Made by a program: the position numbers and the translations under genes. DNA of 64,000 bases from JBMNSK01 sp050945155 (GTDB lineage Bacteria; Actinomycetota; Coriobacteriia; Coriobacteriales; Eggerthellaceae). Of the stretch, positions 18,886-28,825 are shown piece by piece. The notes beneath the pieces were generated by a model, which saw only the letters and a list, made by a program, of their open reading frames with translations, did not search any database and had not been told where the DNA came from. Positions within the stretch are counted from its first letter, which is position 1. Each line of letters opens with the position of its first letter. The stretch spans positions 6,575 to 70,574 of the forward strand of contig JBMNSK010000002.1 in NCBI GenBank assembly GCA_050945155.1. Direction: 5' to 3'.

Positions 18886-18919
18886 CCCCGCCTGCGCGAA
18901 AGCGCGGGCGGGGTTCTTT
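18886..18919 (+). terminator. Terminator after groEL
   Basis: CCCCGCC-T-GCGC and GCGC-G-GGCGGGG form a long GC-rich stem closed by a GAAA tetraloop, followed by TTCTTT. A smaller hairpin without T tail (GCAGTTC/GAACTGC, 18828-18848) lies just before it. Confidence 0.85.
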
Positions 18920-19099
18920 GCTGCAGGTCAAATATGCACGTGGTGTTCTCTTACTTGTTTGCCGGTTGAACTTGGAACCCGCAAGCTTTTTTAAAAGACA
19001 TGAGCTGAGTTTTTTGTGCTGCAGCTTCACGCAGATAAATTTTATGAAGGAGAAAACCGTATCTTGTATTGCCAATAACTTGAATTAGAATACGGAGCC

Positions 19100-19978
19100 A
19101 TGGATATTACAGAACTGGCACTCGATGTGCTTTTCGACGCAACAAAAGACACGCTGTACCTGATTCCTTTTCTCTTCCTTACTTATTTAGTAATGGAGTG
19201 GCTTGAGCACAAAACCGGTGATAAGGCTGAGGCAAGCATTCGAAGGGCAGGCAGCTTAGGTCCCTTAATCGGGTCTTTTCTTGGCATTGTTCCCCAGTGT
19301 GGATTTTCGGCCGCAGCGGCGACACTCTATGCTGGTCGTGTCATCACCTTTGGCACGCTTTTTTCAGTCTTTCTTGTCACCTCTGATGAGATGCTGCCCA
19401 TCTTTATCGCTGAGCAGGTAAGTCCTGATGTCATCATTAAGATTCTTGCAACAAAGGTCATCATCGGCGTCGTCATGGGCTTTATTGCCGATGGCGTGCT
19501 TCGCGTCTTGCACAAACTCGACCTCTCATTTCATATCCATGTGCTCTGCGAGCAAGATCACTGCCACTGTGACCAAGAGGAGAGTGGTATTTTCAGGAGC
19601 GCGCTGCGCCATACGCTTCAGGTAACTCTGTTTATCTTTCTTATTACGCTTCTTATTAACGGAATTCTTGCAGCAGTTGGCGAAGATGCGCTTGCGTCAT
19701 TCATCGGTCAAAACCCGATACTTGCAATCTTTGGGTCAACGCTTGTGGGACTGGTACCTAACTGTGCGGCTAGCGTTGCTATTACTCAGCTCTACCTTGA
19801 TGGCATCCTCGGCCCAGCAGCCATGATGTCAGGCTTGCTTGTTTCTGCCGGTGTTGGTCTCTTGATTCTTTTCAGGAACAACCGTCACCTTAAGCAAAAC
19901 CTCATCATTGTGGCGCTTTTATATGGAACGGGAGTTTTCTGGGGACTTATTATCTATGCCCTCGGCATCGTGTACTAG
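19100..19978 (+). CDS. Putative 10TM heavy-metal exporter (ArsP_2 type)
   Basis: A 292-residue membrane protein built as two similar halves. Each half has a PxC-type motif, IVPQCGFSAAAATLYAG near residue 64 and LVPNCAASVAITQLYLDG near residue 218, which is the pattern of the putative 10TM heavy-metal exporter family. A cytoplasmic loop near residue 155 carries CEQDHCHCDQEE, a likely metal-binding cluster. Metal efflux (arsenic or manganese have been proposed for relatives) is inference. Its stop codon shares the tetramer CTAG with the convergent universal stress protein gene. Confidence 0.8.
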   Translation: MDITELALDVLFDATKDTLYLIPFLFLTYLVMEWLEHKTGDKAEASIRRAGSLGPLIGSFLGIVPQCGFSAAAATLYAGRVITFGTLFSVFLVTSDEMLPIFIAEQVSPDVIIKILATKVIIGVVMGFIADGVLRVLHKLDLSFHIHVLCEQDHCHCDQEESGIFRSALRHTLQVTLFIFLITLLINGILAAVGEDALASFIGQNPILAIFGSTLVGLVPNCAASVAITQLYLDGILGPAAMMSGLLVSAGVGLLILFRNNRHLKQNLIIVALLYGTGVFWGLIIYALGIVY

Positions 19979-20397
19979 TCGCTATCCTTTGCAATAAGAA
20001 CCGGGATATTCGAGCCTTGAACGACGGCAGCGCTCACACTTCCAAGGTAGCCCTTCACACCGCTCATACCACGTGATCCCATAGCAATCAAATCACAGGC
20101 CTCGTCACGCGCACATTGAAGAATTAAGTCGGCAGGAGACGTACCTTTCAGAAGAACTACGTGCGACTTGTTTGCAAGTTTTGAGCTGAAGTCTTCCAGT
20201 TCGTTGCAACGGTTTTCCGCCTCATCAAGGAGGGCAGTGTCGGCACCGGAAGCGACGAGGTTTGCATAGATTTTCATGACATGGACGAGCACAACTTCGA
20301 TAGATGGATCTTCTTTTCCGATTTCGGCAGCAAGTTGAAGTGCCTTTTGGGACTGGATGGAGCCGTCATAGGCGACAAGAATTTTTGAACACCACAT
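19975..20397 (-). CDS. Universal stress protein, UspA family
   Basis: A 140-residue single-domain Usp. The N-terminal ILVAYDGS strand and the ATP-binding motif GSRGMSGVKGYLGSVS (G-x2-G-x9-GS type) are both intact, so it probably binds ATP. Such proteins are induced by starvation or stress; the exact role is not known. It is convergent with the metal-exporter-like gene, sharing stop-codon bases at 19975-19978. Confidence 0.9.
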   Translation of the reverse strand: MWCSKILVAYDGSIQSQKALQLAAEIGKEDPSIEVVLVHVMKIYANLVASGADTALLDEAENRCNELEDFSSKLANKSHVVLLKGTSPADLILQCARDEACDLIAMGSRGMSGVKGYLGSVSAAVVQGSNIPVLIAKDSD

Positions 20398-20606
20398 GTC
20401 ATGCCTTTCGATGGACGCTGAAAAGCGATTACATATTGCTCTCTATTATAGGCACGTAATACGTGGGCGCTGCTTACTAAATTTCTAAACGGAACTTTCA
20501 AAAAAATTGCCGTTGTGAAATCATCGCACCTTGCCTCAATACATAAGTCCCAGATTGTCGCTTTGCCAGTAACCGTTGGTGGCAATGTGTTGATGCATTT
20601 CTTTCG

Positions 20607-20635
20607 TTGACGCTGGGAAAGTCGGCGGGTACAAT
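20607..20635 (+). promoter_or_regulatory. Sigma-70-type promoter of the tRNA pair
   Basis: TTGACG (20607-20612), a 17-base spacer and TACAAT (20630-20635), ending 18 bases before tRNA-Lys. It is the best-matching -35/-10 pair I noticed in the window. Confidence 0.8.
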
Positions 20636-20653
20636 GACTAGACGCATTGCGCG

Positions 20654-20729
20654 GGGCCGTTAGCTCAGTTGGTAGAGCAGGGGACTTTTAATCCCAAGGT
20701 CGCGGGTTCGATTCCCTCACGGCCCACCA
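20654..20729 (+). tRNA. tRNA-Lys (TTT)
   Basis: Acceptor GGGCCGT pairs with ACGGCCC, with encoded CCA. The D arm is GCTC/GAGC, the anticodon loop CTTTTAA gives anticodon TTT, and the T arm is GGGTTCGATTCCC. The top pair of the anticodon stem (27-43) is a G-A mismatch; all else is standard. Confidence 0.95.
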
Positions 20730-20757
20730 TTTTCTTGGCGCATGCATTCTTTGTGCT

Positions 20758-20831
20758 TGGGCCATCGTCCAACGGCAGGACTCTGGTTTTTGGTACCAGC
20801 TATCTAGGTTCGAATCCTGGTGGCCCAGCCA
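20758..20831 (+). tRNA. tRNA-Gln (TTG)
   Basis: Acceptor TGGGCCA pairs with TGGCCCA, discriminator G and encoded CCA. The anticodon stem CTGGT/ACCAG encloses TTTTGGT, giving anticodon TTG. It lies 28 bases after tRNA-Lys and is probably cotranscribed. Confidence 0.95.
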
Positions 20832-20932
20832 AAAAAGTAAGTTCCACATAGCAATAAAGTGCGCAGGAGAAGATTAAGGACTTTGGTCACTTTGTGACGG
20901 TTGGATTTTCCCTGCACAGAAAGCAAAAATTT

Positions 20933-20941
20933 TGCTATCAT
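20933..20941 (+). promoter_or_regulatory. Extended -10 promoter for the infA ribosomal operon
   Basis: TGCTATCAT (TGn plus TATCAT) lies 45 bases upstream of infA. TTGGAT at 20911-20916 is a possible -35 but with a long 19-base spacer. Confidence 0.5.
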
Positions 20942-20986
20942 CTTTGTTTGCTGCTTGCTTAATTTACGTTACTTAAAGGAGTTCTT

Positions 20987-21205
20987 TTGACCAAACAAGA
21001 CGTCATCGAACTGGAGGGCACTGTCCTTGAGGCGCTCCCGAACGCAATGTTTAGGGTAGAGCTCGAAAACGGCCACAAGATATTGGCCCATATCTCAGGC
21101 AAAATGCGTATGCATTACATCAAAATTTTGCCCGGTGACAAGGTCACAGTAGAACTATCGGTATATGACCTCAACCGAGGTCGCATCACTTACCGCTTTA
21201 AATAA
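20987..21205 (+). CDS. infA: Translation initiation factor IF-1
   Basis: The 72-residue OB-fold factor that binds the ribosomal A site during initiation. It is full length, ending [13 protein letters not shown]. The start is TTG (giving M-T-K-Q-D) with AAAGGAG five bases upstream. As in other Actinomycetota and Firmicutes it heads the infA-rpmJ-rpsM-rpsK cluster. Confidence 0.97.
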   Translation: MTKQDVIELEGTVLEALPNAMFRVELENGHKILAHISGKMRMHYIKILPGDKVTVELSVYDLNRGRITYRFK

Positions 21206-21216
21206 CGAATAATTCT

Positions 21217-21355
21217 GCCCTGCAGCAGGGCCTAATTGTGCAGTTTCTATGTACATAGAGGCTTTATGCGCTCATACCGTCGGCGCAGTAGGGCATGAGG
21301 GTAAGCAGTAAACGTAAGTAAGCACAGCAAAGTAAGATCGTAAGCAGTAGGGCAT
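21217..21355 (+). repeat. Structured, repeat-bearing leader between infA and rpmJ
   Basis: The 223-base gap starts with a perfect hairpin (GCCCTG at 21217-21222, CAGGGC at 21226-21231) without a T tail. It then carries direct repeats: GCAGTAGGGCAT at 21285 and 21344, and GTAAGCAGTA at 21301 and 21340. An autoregulatory leader for the ribosomal genes is possible; this is inference. Confidence 0.4.
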
Positions 21356-21428
21356 TTCTTGTAAGCCTTGTCGCCAGCGGCTGGGGGGCAGGTTGTATGA
21401 GGAGTGCATAACCGAAAGGAAATGGAAA

Positions 21429-21542
21429 ATGAAGGTACGTCCTTCGGTCAAAAAAATGTGCGATAAGTGCAAGATTATCAGGCGCCATGGCAAGGTGTAT
21501 GTCATCTGCGAAAATCCTCGCCATAAGCAGCGTCAGGGCTAG
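21429..21542 (+). CDS. rpmJ: 50S ribosomal protein L36
   Basis: A 37-residue ORF starting [15 protein letters not shown]. The zinc ligands C11, C14, C27 and H32 identify the zinc-binding (C+) form of L36. AAAGGAAATGG lies just before the ATG. It sits in its normal place between infA and rpsM. Confidence 0.97.
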   Translation: MKVRPSVKKMCDKCKIIRRHGKVYVICENPRHKQRQG

Positions 21543-21560
21543 GAAGAAGGAGAAAATCAT

Positions 21561-21929
21561 ATGGCACGTCTTGCTGGTGTCGACCTTCCTCGCGACAAGC
21601 GCATCGAAGTTGGCCTGACCTATATCTACGGTATTGGTCTTTCCACTTCGAAGAAGATCTTGAGCGAAACAGGTGTTAATCCTGATGTTCGTTGCAATGA
21701 TCTGACGGAAGATGATTTGTCGAAACTACGCGACTATATTCAGGCAAACCTCCCAGTCGAAGGTGATTTACACCGTGAGGTTTCCCAAAACGTTAAGCGT
21801 CTCATGGAAATTGGTTGCTACCGAGGCCTCCGTCACCGCCGTGGACTGCCCGTTCGCGGTCAGCGTACGCATACAAATGCGCGTACTCGTAAAGGTCCAA
21901 GGAAGCAAATCGGCGGAAAGAAGAAGTGA
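21561..21929 (+). CDS. rpsM: 30S ribosomal protein S13
   Basis: 122 residues, starting [19 protein letters not shown] and ending with the basic [12 protein letters not shown] tail that contacts tRNA in the A and P sites. The helix-two-turn-helix [14 protein letters not shown] and [19 protein letters not shown] segments are conserved. AGAAGGAG lies upstream. It is part of the alpha operon. Confidence 0.98.
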   Translation: MARLAGVDLPRDKRIEVGLTYIYGIGLSTSKKILSETGVNPDVRCNDLTEDDLSKLRDYIQANLPVEGDLHREVSQNVKRLMEIGCYRGLRHRRGLPVRGQRTHTNARTRKGPRKQIGGKKK

Positions 21930-21939
21930 GGTAGCTTAA

Positions 21940-22335
21940 GTGGCAAAGAAAAACGTACATTCGCGCATTAAGCGTTCCGAGCGCAAGAATATTGCCGTTG
22001 GCGCTGCGCATATTAAGTCTACGTTCAACAATACGATAGTGAGCATCACTGACCCGCAGGGCAACGTGATTGCATGGCAGTCTGCAGGAACCGTTGGTTT
22101 CAAGGGCTCAAGGAAGTCCACTCCTTTCGCTGCACAGATGGCAGCGGAGTCCTGCGCAAAGACCGCTATGGAGCACGGATTGCACAAGGTTTCAGTTTTC
22201 GTGAAGGGCCCTGGCTCTGGTCGCGAGACTGCTATTCGCTCTCTGCAGGCAGCTGGTCTGGAGATTTCCAGCATCCAGGATTGCACACCCATTCCGCACA
22301 ACGGTTGCCGTCCGCGCAAGCGTCGTCGCGTATAG
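21940..22335 (+). CDS. rpsK: 30S ribosomal protein S11
   Basis: 131 residues, starting at GTG with GAGGTAG upstream. The family segments [19 protein letters not shown] and [11 protein letters not shown] are intact, and the end [13 protein letters not shown] is typical. It lines the platform of the small subunit near the E site. Confidence 0.98.
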   Translation: MAKKNVHSRIKRSERKNIAVGAAHIKSTFNNTIVSITDPQGNVIAWQSAGTVGFKGSRKSTPFAAQMAAESCAKTAMEHGLHKVSVFVKGPGSGRETAIRSLQAAGLEISSIQDCTPIPHNGCRPRKRRRV

Positions 22336-22353
22336 TTGAAAGGACAGTTCATT

Positions 22354-22947
22354 ATGGCAATTAACAGGACTCCGGTTCTGAAGCGTTGCAGGCAATTAGG
22401 CATCGATCCTGTTGTTTTGGGATATTCCGGAAAGGAATCTAAGCGTGAGCCTAAGCGCCGCCGCAAGGAAAGTGAATACGGCATGCAGCTTCGTGAGAAG
22501 CAGAAGGCTAAGTTTATTTATGGTGTGCTCGAAAAGCAGTTCCGCAACTACTTCAAGCGCGCTAAGAGCATGGAAGGCGTAACGGGTGAAAACCTGATGG
22601 CTCTTCTTGAGTGCAGGCTGGACAATGTTGTGTTCCGTCTGGGCTTTGCTCGCACCCGCAAAGAGGCACGCCAGACCGTTACTCATGGTCACATTACGGT
22701 AAATGGACGCAGGGTTGATATTCCGTCCTTCCGCGTTCGTCCGGGCGATTTAGTTGCAGTTGCTCCTAAAGCAAAAGAACTTCTCGTCATTAAGAGTGCT
22801 TTGATTAGCAACGAACGCGTTCAGGTTCCTGCATGGCTTGAAGTCGACATTGAGAAACTTCAAGGAAGTGTGCTTGCGCTTCCGCAACGCGATCAGATTG
22901 ATTTAGACATCAACGAACAGCTTATCGTCGAGCTTTACTCGAAGTAA
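22354..22947 (+). CDS. rpsD: 30S ribosomal protein S4
   Basis: A 197-residue protein with the S4 RNA-binding domain ([20 protein letters not shown], then [13 protein letters not shown]). The ATG at 22354 aligns with the family start, where [16 protein letters not shown] matches the usual ARYTGPVLKRCR; a TTG at 22336 would add six residues. S4 nucleates small-subunit assembly and in many bacteria represses its own operon. Confidence 0.98.
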   Translation: MAINRTPVLKRCRQLGIDPVVLGYSGKESKREPKRRRKESEYGMQLREKQKAKFIYGVLEKQFRNYFKRAKSMEGVTGENLMALLECRLDNVVFRLGFARTRKEARQTVTHGHITVNGRRVDIPSFRVRPGDLVAVAPKAKELLVIKSALISNERVQVPAWLEVDIEKLQGSVLALPQRDQIDLDINEQLIVELYSK

Positions 22948-22977
22948 TCGCGCTTATATATAAGGAGGCTAATAAGC

Positions 22978-23931
22978 ATGACAGAGTTTATGAGGCCGAC
23001 AGTTGAAATCGAAGAAGTAAACGATACTGTAGCGCGCTTCATTGTAGAACCGCTTGAGCGTGGATATGGTGCGACATTGGGCAACAGCCTGCGTCGTGTT
23101 TTGCTTTCCTCTCTCGATGGCGCGAAGGCTACCGCCATTCAGATTGAGGGTGTTCAGCATGAGTTCACCACGGCCGAGGGTATCATTGAAGACATCACAG
23201 ACATTGTTCTGAACGTGAAGGGGCTCGTTTTTGCAGCTCTGAACGATGATATTGAAGAAGCAGTAGCTCACGTTTCCGTTGAAGGTCCTTGCACCGTAAC
23301 GGGCGCAGACCTCGAGGTACCTACTGAGTTTACGCTCATTAACCCCGATCACGTCATTGCAACCGTTGCTGACGGTGGTCAGCTCAACATGACGATTCGC
23401 ATCGGCGTTGGACGTGGCTATGTATCTGCTGAGCACAACAAGCGTGCTGAGGACCCAATCGGCATCATTCATGTTGATTCTTTGTTCTCACCGGTACGTC
23501 GTTGCACCATGAACGTTACCGACACGCGTGTTGGTCAGCGTACCGACTATGACAAGCTGGTTCTGGAAGTTGAAACAGACGGCTCCATTACGCCTGCTGA
23601 GGCAGTGAGCAGCGCTGTAAACATCATCAACCAGTACATGGGCGCTTTCTCCGTTATCAATGGTGATGAAGGTGACGAGGAAGAGGGCGAAGTACCGTCC
23701 ATCTTTGCACCGGAGGGCCAGGAGACCAACGCCGAGCTTGATAAGCAGATTGAAGACCTTGATCTTTCTGTTCGTTCTTACAACTGCTTGAAGCGTGCAG
23801 GTATTCACTCAGTACGCCAGCTGGTCGAGTTCTCTGAGAACGATTTGCTGAATATTAGGAACTTTGGGGCGAAGTCCATTGAGGAAGTGAAGGACAAGCT
23901 TATCTCCATGGACCTCAATTTGAAGCAATAG
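22978..23931 (+). CDS. rpoA: RNA polymerase alpha subunit
   Basis: 317 residues with both domains: the N-terminal dimerisation domain (EPLERGYGATLGNSLRRVLL) and the C-terminal helix-hairpin-helix domain (LDLSVRSYNCLKRAGIHSV, then LRNFG-like LNIRNFGAKSIEEVKDKL), which contacts UP elements and activators. The linker (about residues 228-245) is a run of acidic residues. TAAGGAGG is a near-perfect Shine-Dalgarno. Confidence 0.99.
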   Translation: MTEFMRPTVEIEEVNDTVARFIVEPLERGYGATLGNSLRRVLLSSLDGAKATAIQIEGVQHEFTTAEGIIEDITDIVLNVKGLVFAALNDDIEEAVAHVSVEGPCTVTGADLEVPTEFTLINPDHVIATVADGGQLNMTIRIGVGRGYVSAEHNKRAEDPIGIIHVDSLFSPVRRCTMNVTDTRVGQRTDYDKLVLEVETDGSITPAEAVSSAVNIINQYMGAFSVINGDEGDEEEGEVPSIFAPEGQETNAELDKQIEDLDLSVRSYNCLKRAGIHSVRQLVEFSENDLLNIRNFGAKSIEEVKDKLISMDLNLKQ

Positions 23932-23944
23932 GAGACTTGTAACA

Positions 23945-24619
23945 ATGAGACACAACTACAAGGGTCGTAAGCTCGGAACCGACTCGAGCCATACGCGTGC
24001 AATGCGCCGCAGCTTAACCTGCGCCCTGCTTTTAAACGACCGTATTAAGACGGTCGAGCAGCGCGCTAAGGAAATTCGTCCTGACGTAGACCACATCATT
24101 ACCTGGGCTAAGAAGGGCGACCTTCATTCTCGCCGTCTTGCTATCGCCGCTTTGGGTGACAAGGAAGTTGTCCGTGAGGTTTTCGAAAAGGCCGCACAGG
24201 GCATGTGGGCAGACCGTAACGGCGGTTACACCCGCATCTACAAGCTCGGCAACCGCAAAGGCGACAATGCCCCCATGGTTATCATGGAAATTGTAAGCGA
24301 AGCTGTTGCTCCGGCTGAGAAGAAGGAAGAGAAGAAGGCTACTCCAAAGAAGGTAAGTCCAAAGCCAGTTAAGGCAGAGGAAGAGGCCGAAGAGACAGCC
24401 GAGGAAAAAGCAGCTGAAGAAGCTACGGAAGAGAAGGCTGAAGAGGCTACCGATGAGAAGCCAGCTGAGGCCGCTGAAGAAAAAGCTGAGGAAGCTGGTG
24501 CCGCAGAAGAAGAAAAACCTGCGGAAGAAGAGGCAACTGAGCCTGCTGAAGACAAGGCCGCTGAAAAGGCTGAAGACAAGGCTGATGAGGGCGAAGAAAA
24601 GGCGGAAGACGCCGAATAG
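23945..24619 (+). CDS. rplQ: 50S ribosomal protein L17 with long acidic C-terminal extension
   Basis: Residues 1-118 are a normal L17 (MRHNYKGRKLGTDSSHTRAM at the start and the GDNAPMVIMEI strand). A tail of about 105 residues follows, made almost wholly of A, E, K, D, P and T with repeated EEKAEEA and EDKAEEK-like units, and strongly acidic overall. Such extensions occur on actinobacterial L17, but this one nearly doubles the protein. It is the last gene of the operon and is followed by a good terminator. Confidence 0.97.
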   Translation: MRHNYKGRKLGTDSSHTRAMRRSLTCALLLNDRIKTVEQRAKEIRPDVDHIITWAKKGDLHSRRLAIAALGDKEVVREVFEKAAQGMWADRNGGYTRIYKLGNRKGDNAPMVIMEIVSEAVAPAEKKEEKKATPKKVSPKPVKAEEEAEETAEEKAAEEATEEKAEEATDEKPAEAAEEKAEEAGAAEEEKPAEEEATEPAEDKAAEKAEDKADEGEEKAEDAE

Positions 24620-24655
24620 GTTTTGTATCGCTTTCACCTTACTTGGGTATTTCAT

Positions 24656-24688
24656 AAGGGCGCTTTCACAAGCGCCCTTTTTCTTTTG
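24656..24688 (+). terminator. Terminator of the ribosomal operon
   Basis: AAGGGCGCTT and AAGCGCCCTT form a perfect 10-bp stem with a TCAC loop, followed by a T-rich run (TTTCTTTT). A classic intrinsic terminator. Confidence 0.95.
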
Positions 24689-24693
24689 TCGCG

Positions 24694-26039
<1,346 letters not shown>

Positions 26040-26053
26040 TCGCAGGTAGCACT

Positions 26054-27424
26054 ATGAGAAATGATAATGACTTGCCCAATGGCTTTACTGGCTATGCTCG
26101 CAGGCGGGCCGGATTTGAGCCCGCAAGCGAAGAGGTGAAAAAGCCCCTTGACGCAAGTCGAAACCGCGTCTCGGTTGGTTTCGATGCACGCGAGGCTTTA
26201 AAGTATGCGAAGTTTGACACCGATGGCGCTGGTGCGTCGGTTCCTCATTTCGATCCCGATAAGCTGGCCACGATGGATGACCGCGATAAGCGTTGGGCAT
26301 GGGTAGAAATTAACCTCAACGCTATTCGTCATAACGTTATGGAAGCGAAGCGTGTTATTGGCAAAGACCGCAAGCTTCTTGCGGTGGTCAAAGCGGATGC
26401 CTATGGTCACGGTGCAGTGCAGGTTGCAAAATTGGCACTGAATTCAGGTGCTGAGTACCTCGGTGTTGCCACGGTTCAAGAAGGCATTGAGCTTCGCGAG
26501 AACATGGTCGGTGCGCCGATTCTTTTGCTTTCGCAACCTCCGGCTGAATCTATTCCCGCACTTTTGGCCTATAAGATTATGCCGAGCATTTACGACGAAG
26601 AGTTCGCAATTCGCTACGGCGAAATTGCGGATTTGTACGGCCAGCGTGCTCCGTATCATTTAGCTGTCAATACCGGAATGAACCGCATCGGTGTTCAGCA
26701 CGATGAAGTGGTTGATTTCATGCATAAAATCAGCTTTCACCGCGCGCTTGATTTAGTGGGAGTCTTTACACATTTTGCGACGGCAGACTGTCCTGAAACG
26801 CTTGATTTCGGCATTCAGGCGCGCCGTTTCAATGAGGCTATACAGGCGCTTCGTGCTGCCGGCATTAATCCGGGTATTGTACACTGCGCCAACTCAGCTG
26901 CCCTTATTCGCTATCCCGAGGTTCAGTTCGATATGGTTCGACTCGGCATTGCGATGTATGGTTACTATCCTTGTCCAGAAACAGTGCCGCTGGTTGATCT
27001 TCACCCTGCGATGAGCGTTCATGCGCGTATCACCGACACCCGCCTCGTACCGATGAGTGAAGGCGTAAGTTATGGTCTGCACTACCGCAGCCCTGGCAGC
27101 GTGAAGATTTGCACCATTCCTGTGGGCTATGCTGACGGTCTGCGAAGAGGACTTTCGAGCAAAACAAACTTTGTCTATAAGGGAAGGTCTGTCAGACAGG
27201 TAGGCAATATCTGCATGGACCAGTGCATGTTTGAAATTGATATGCGCAGCCACGGCACAAAAGAACGCTTAGACCCTCAGGTGGGAGATGAGGTCTTGGT
27301 TGTCGGTGAAGACGGCGATGCTATGGCAAGTATCCAGCAAATGGCCGATACCCTTGATTCAATTCCGCATGAGATAACCATCGGATTTTCGCACCGTATG
27401 CCGAGGTACTACATAAATAAGTAG
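26054..27424 (+). CDS. alr: Alanine racemase with N-terminal extension
   Basis: A PLP enzyme supplying D-alanine for peptidoglycan. The PLP lysine is K113 in VVKADAYGHG, and the second-domain tyrosine lies in the SYGLHYRSPG segment. In usual Alr proteins this lysine is near residue 35-40, so about 75 extra N-terminal residues are present. That stretch is hydrophilic, without a signal peptide, and of unknown role. The barrel begins at RWAWVEINLNAIRHN. CGCAGG lies a few bases before the ATG. Confidence 0.95.
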   Translation: MRNDNDLPNGFTGYARRRAGFEPASEEVKKPLDASRNRVSVGFDAREALKYAKFDTDGAGASVPHFDPDKLATMDDRDKRWAWVEINLNAIRHNVMEAKRVIGKDRKLLAVVKADAYGHGAVQVAKLALNSGAEYLGVATVQEGIELRENMVGAPILLLSQPPAESIPALLAYKIMPSIYDEEFAIRYGEIADLYGQRAPYHLAVNTGMNRIGVQHDEVVDFMHKISFHRALDLVGVFTHFATADCPETLDFGIQARRFNEAIQALRAAGINPGIVHCANSAALIRYPEVQFDMVRLGIAMYGYYPCPETVPLVDLHPAMSVHARITDTRLVPMSEGVSYGLHYRSPGSVKICTIPVGYADGLRRGLSSKTNFVYKGRSVRQVGNICMDQCMFEIDMRSHGTKERLDPQVGDEVLVVGEDGDAMASIQQMADTLDSIPHEITIGFSHRMPRYYINK

Positions 27425-27434
27425 GTCACTCATT

Positions 27435-28001
27435 ATGCACAAGCCGCAGATACCTCTTGAAGACATACGGGCAGAAGTCGAAAACTGTCATAAATGCCCC
27501 TTGGCCGAGGGCCGCACGCATGTGGTCTTTGGGTCAGGTAATCCGTCGGCTCGGGTACTGATTGTCGGAGAGGCTCCGGGGAAAAACGAAGACTTGCAGG
27601 GCGAACCTTTTGTTGGAGCGGCAGGCAAGTCGCTTACTGCGCTTTTGGAACTTGCGGGCCTTTCTCGCGATGATGTTTTTATCGCCAATGTGCTTAAGTG
27701 TCGTCCGCCGGGAAATCGTGACCCGCGTCCGGAAGAGATAGAGCTTTGTACGCCCTACTTGCGAGAGCAGACACGCACCATCAACCCAGAATTCATTGTG
27801 ACCTTGGGTAATTTTTCGACCAAGTTCATCCTTAAAACTGAGGTTGGCATTACACGACTTCACGGTAAACTTCAGATGGCTGGAAGATTTAAGGTCTTTC
27901 CTATTTATCATCCAGCTGCGGCAATCTATGACAGGACGAAATACCAGGCCCTAGAAGAGGACTTTAAAACGCTCGGACGCCTGCTCAAGCAAGGTGCGTA
28001 G
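27435..28001 (+). CDS. Type-4 uracil-DNA glycosylase (Fe-S)
   Basis: A 188-residue family 4 UDG that removes uracil from DNA. Motif 1 is [17 protein letters not shown]. The four iron-sulfur cysteines fit CHKC (near residue 18), [11 protein letters not shown] and the later LCTPY. The HPAA segment (IYHPAAAI) is the second active-site motif. It is ten bases after alr, probably cotranscribed. Confidence 0.92.
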   Translation: MHKPQIPLEDIRAEVENCHKCPLAEGRTHVVFGSGNPSARVLIVGEAPGKNEDLQGEPFVGAAGKSLTALLELAGLSRDDVFIANVLKCRPPGNRDPRPEEIELCTPYLREQTRTINPEFIVTLGNFSTKFILKTEVGITRLHGKLQMAGRFKVFPIYHPAAAIYDRTKYQALEEDFKTLGRLLKQGA

Positions 28002-28056
28002 GCGCAACGCAGATAAGAGTCGTCTCGAAATGATATGAGTAAGAAAGGAATCACTC

Positions 28057-28815
28057 ATGGCACAGGAGACTATGACCCTCGTTTTAATTCGTCATGGCGA
28101 AAGCGAGTGGAATAAGAAGAATTTGTTCACCGGCTGGACGGATGTGGATCTCTCCGAAACGGGACGCAAAGAGGCAGCTGAAGGTGGTAGGGCTCTTGCT
28201 CAGGCAGGGTTTGATTTTGACATTTGCTACACGAGTTACCTCAAGCGTGCCATTCATACCCTTGCTTTGGTTCTCGACGAGATGGATCGAGCATGGCTTC
28301 CGGTTATTAAGACCTGGCGTTTAAATGAGCGCCACTATGGTGCGTTGCAAGGCCTCGATAAAAGTGAAACTGCCAAAAAGTACGGTGAAGACCAGGTAAA
28401 GATTTGGCGCCGTAGCTTTGACACTCGTCCTCCTGCGCTAGAGGCGGGCGATGAGCGTGATGCGCACATTCAAGCTGCCTATCGCGATGTCGATTCCGAT
28501 GAGATTCCGTATGCAGAGTGCTTGAAAGACACCATCGCGCGCGCGTGGCCCTTCTTCGAGGAAGAAATTTTGCCGCAGATGAAAGCTGGCAAGCGTGTAC
28601 TTATTGCAGCTCATGGCAATTCCTTACGGGCGCTTGTTAAGCAATTCGACAAGCTTTCTGACGACGAAATTGTCGGTGTAAACATTCCAACCGGAGTGCC
28701 GCTTGTCTATACCTTTGATGAGAATCTCAACGTTTTGGACAAGCGCTACGTAGGCGACCCCGCAACGATTGAGGCAAAAATCAATAAGGTTGCAAACCAG
28801 GGGAAAGCAAAGTAG
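28057..28815 (+). CDS. gpmA: 2,3-bisphosphoglycerate-dependent phosphoglycerate mutase
   Basis: A 252-residue glycolytic mutase. The phospho-histidine motif is [10 protein letters not shown], with the family's [12 protein letters not shown]. The second catalytic histidine lies in [25 protein letters not shown] precedes the ATG. folC begins ten bases after the stop. Confidence 0.97.
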   Translation: MAQETMTLVLIRHGESEWNKKNLFTGWTDVDLSETGRKEAAEGGRALAQAGFDFDICYTSYLKRAIHTLALVLDEMDRAWLPVIKTWRLNERHYGALQGLDKSETAKKYGEDQVKIWRRSFDTRPPALEAGDERDAHIQAAYRDVDSDEIPYAECLKDTIARAWPFFEEEILPQMKAGKRVLIAAHGNSLRALVKQFDKLSDDEIVGVNIPTGVPLVYTFDENLNVLDKRYVGDPATIEAKINKVANQGKAK

Positions 28816-28825
28816 CCCGTTTTTC

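Noticed and set aside
18920..19099. A metal riboswitch before the exporter-like gene
   Set aside because: I looked for the yybP-ykoY and related consensus and saw none in this gap.
21295..21321. An eight-codon reading frame in the infA-rpmJ gap as a leader peptide
   Set aside because: No ribosome-binding site, and the frame arises from the repeated GTAAGCAGTA units.
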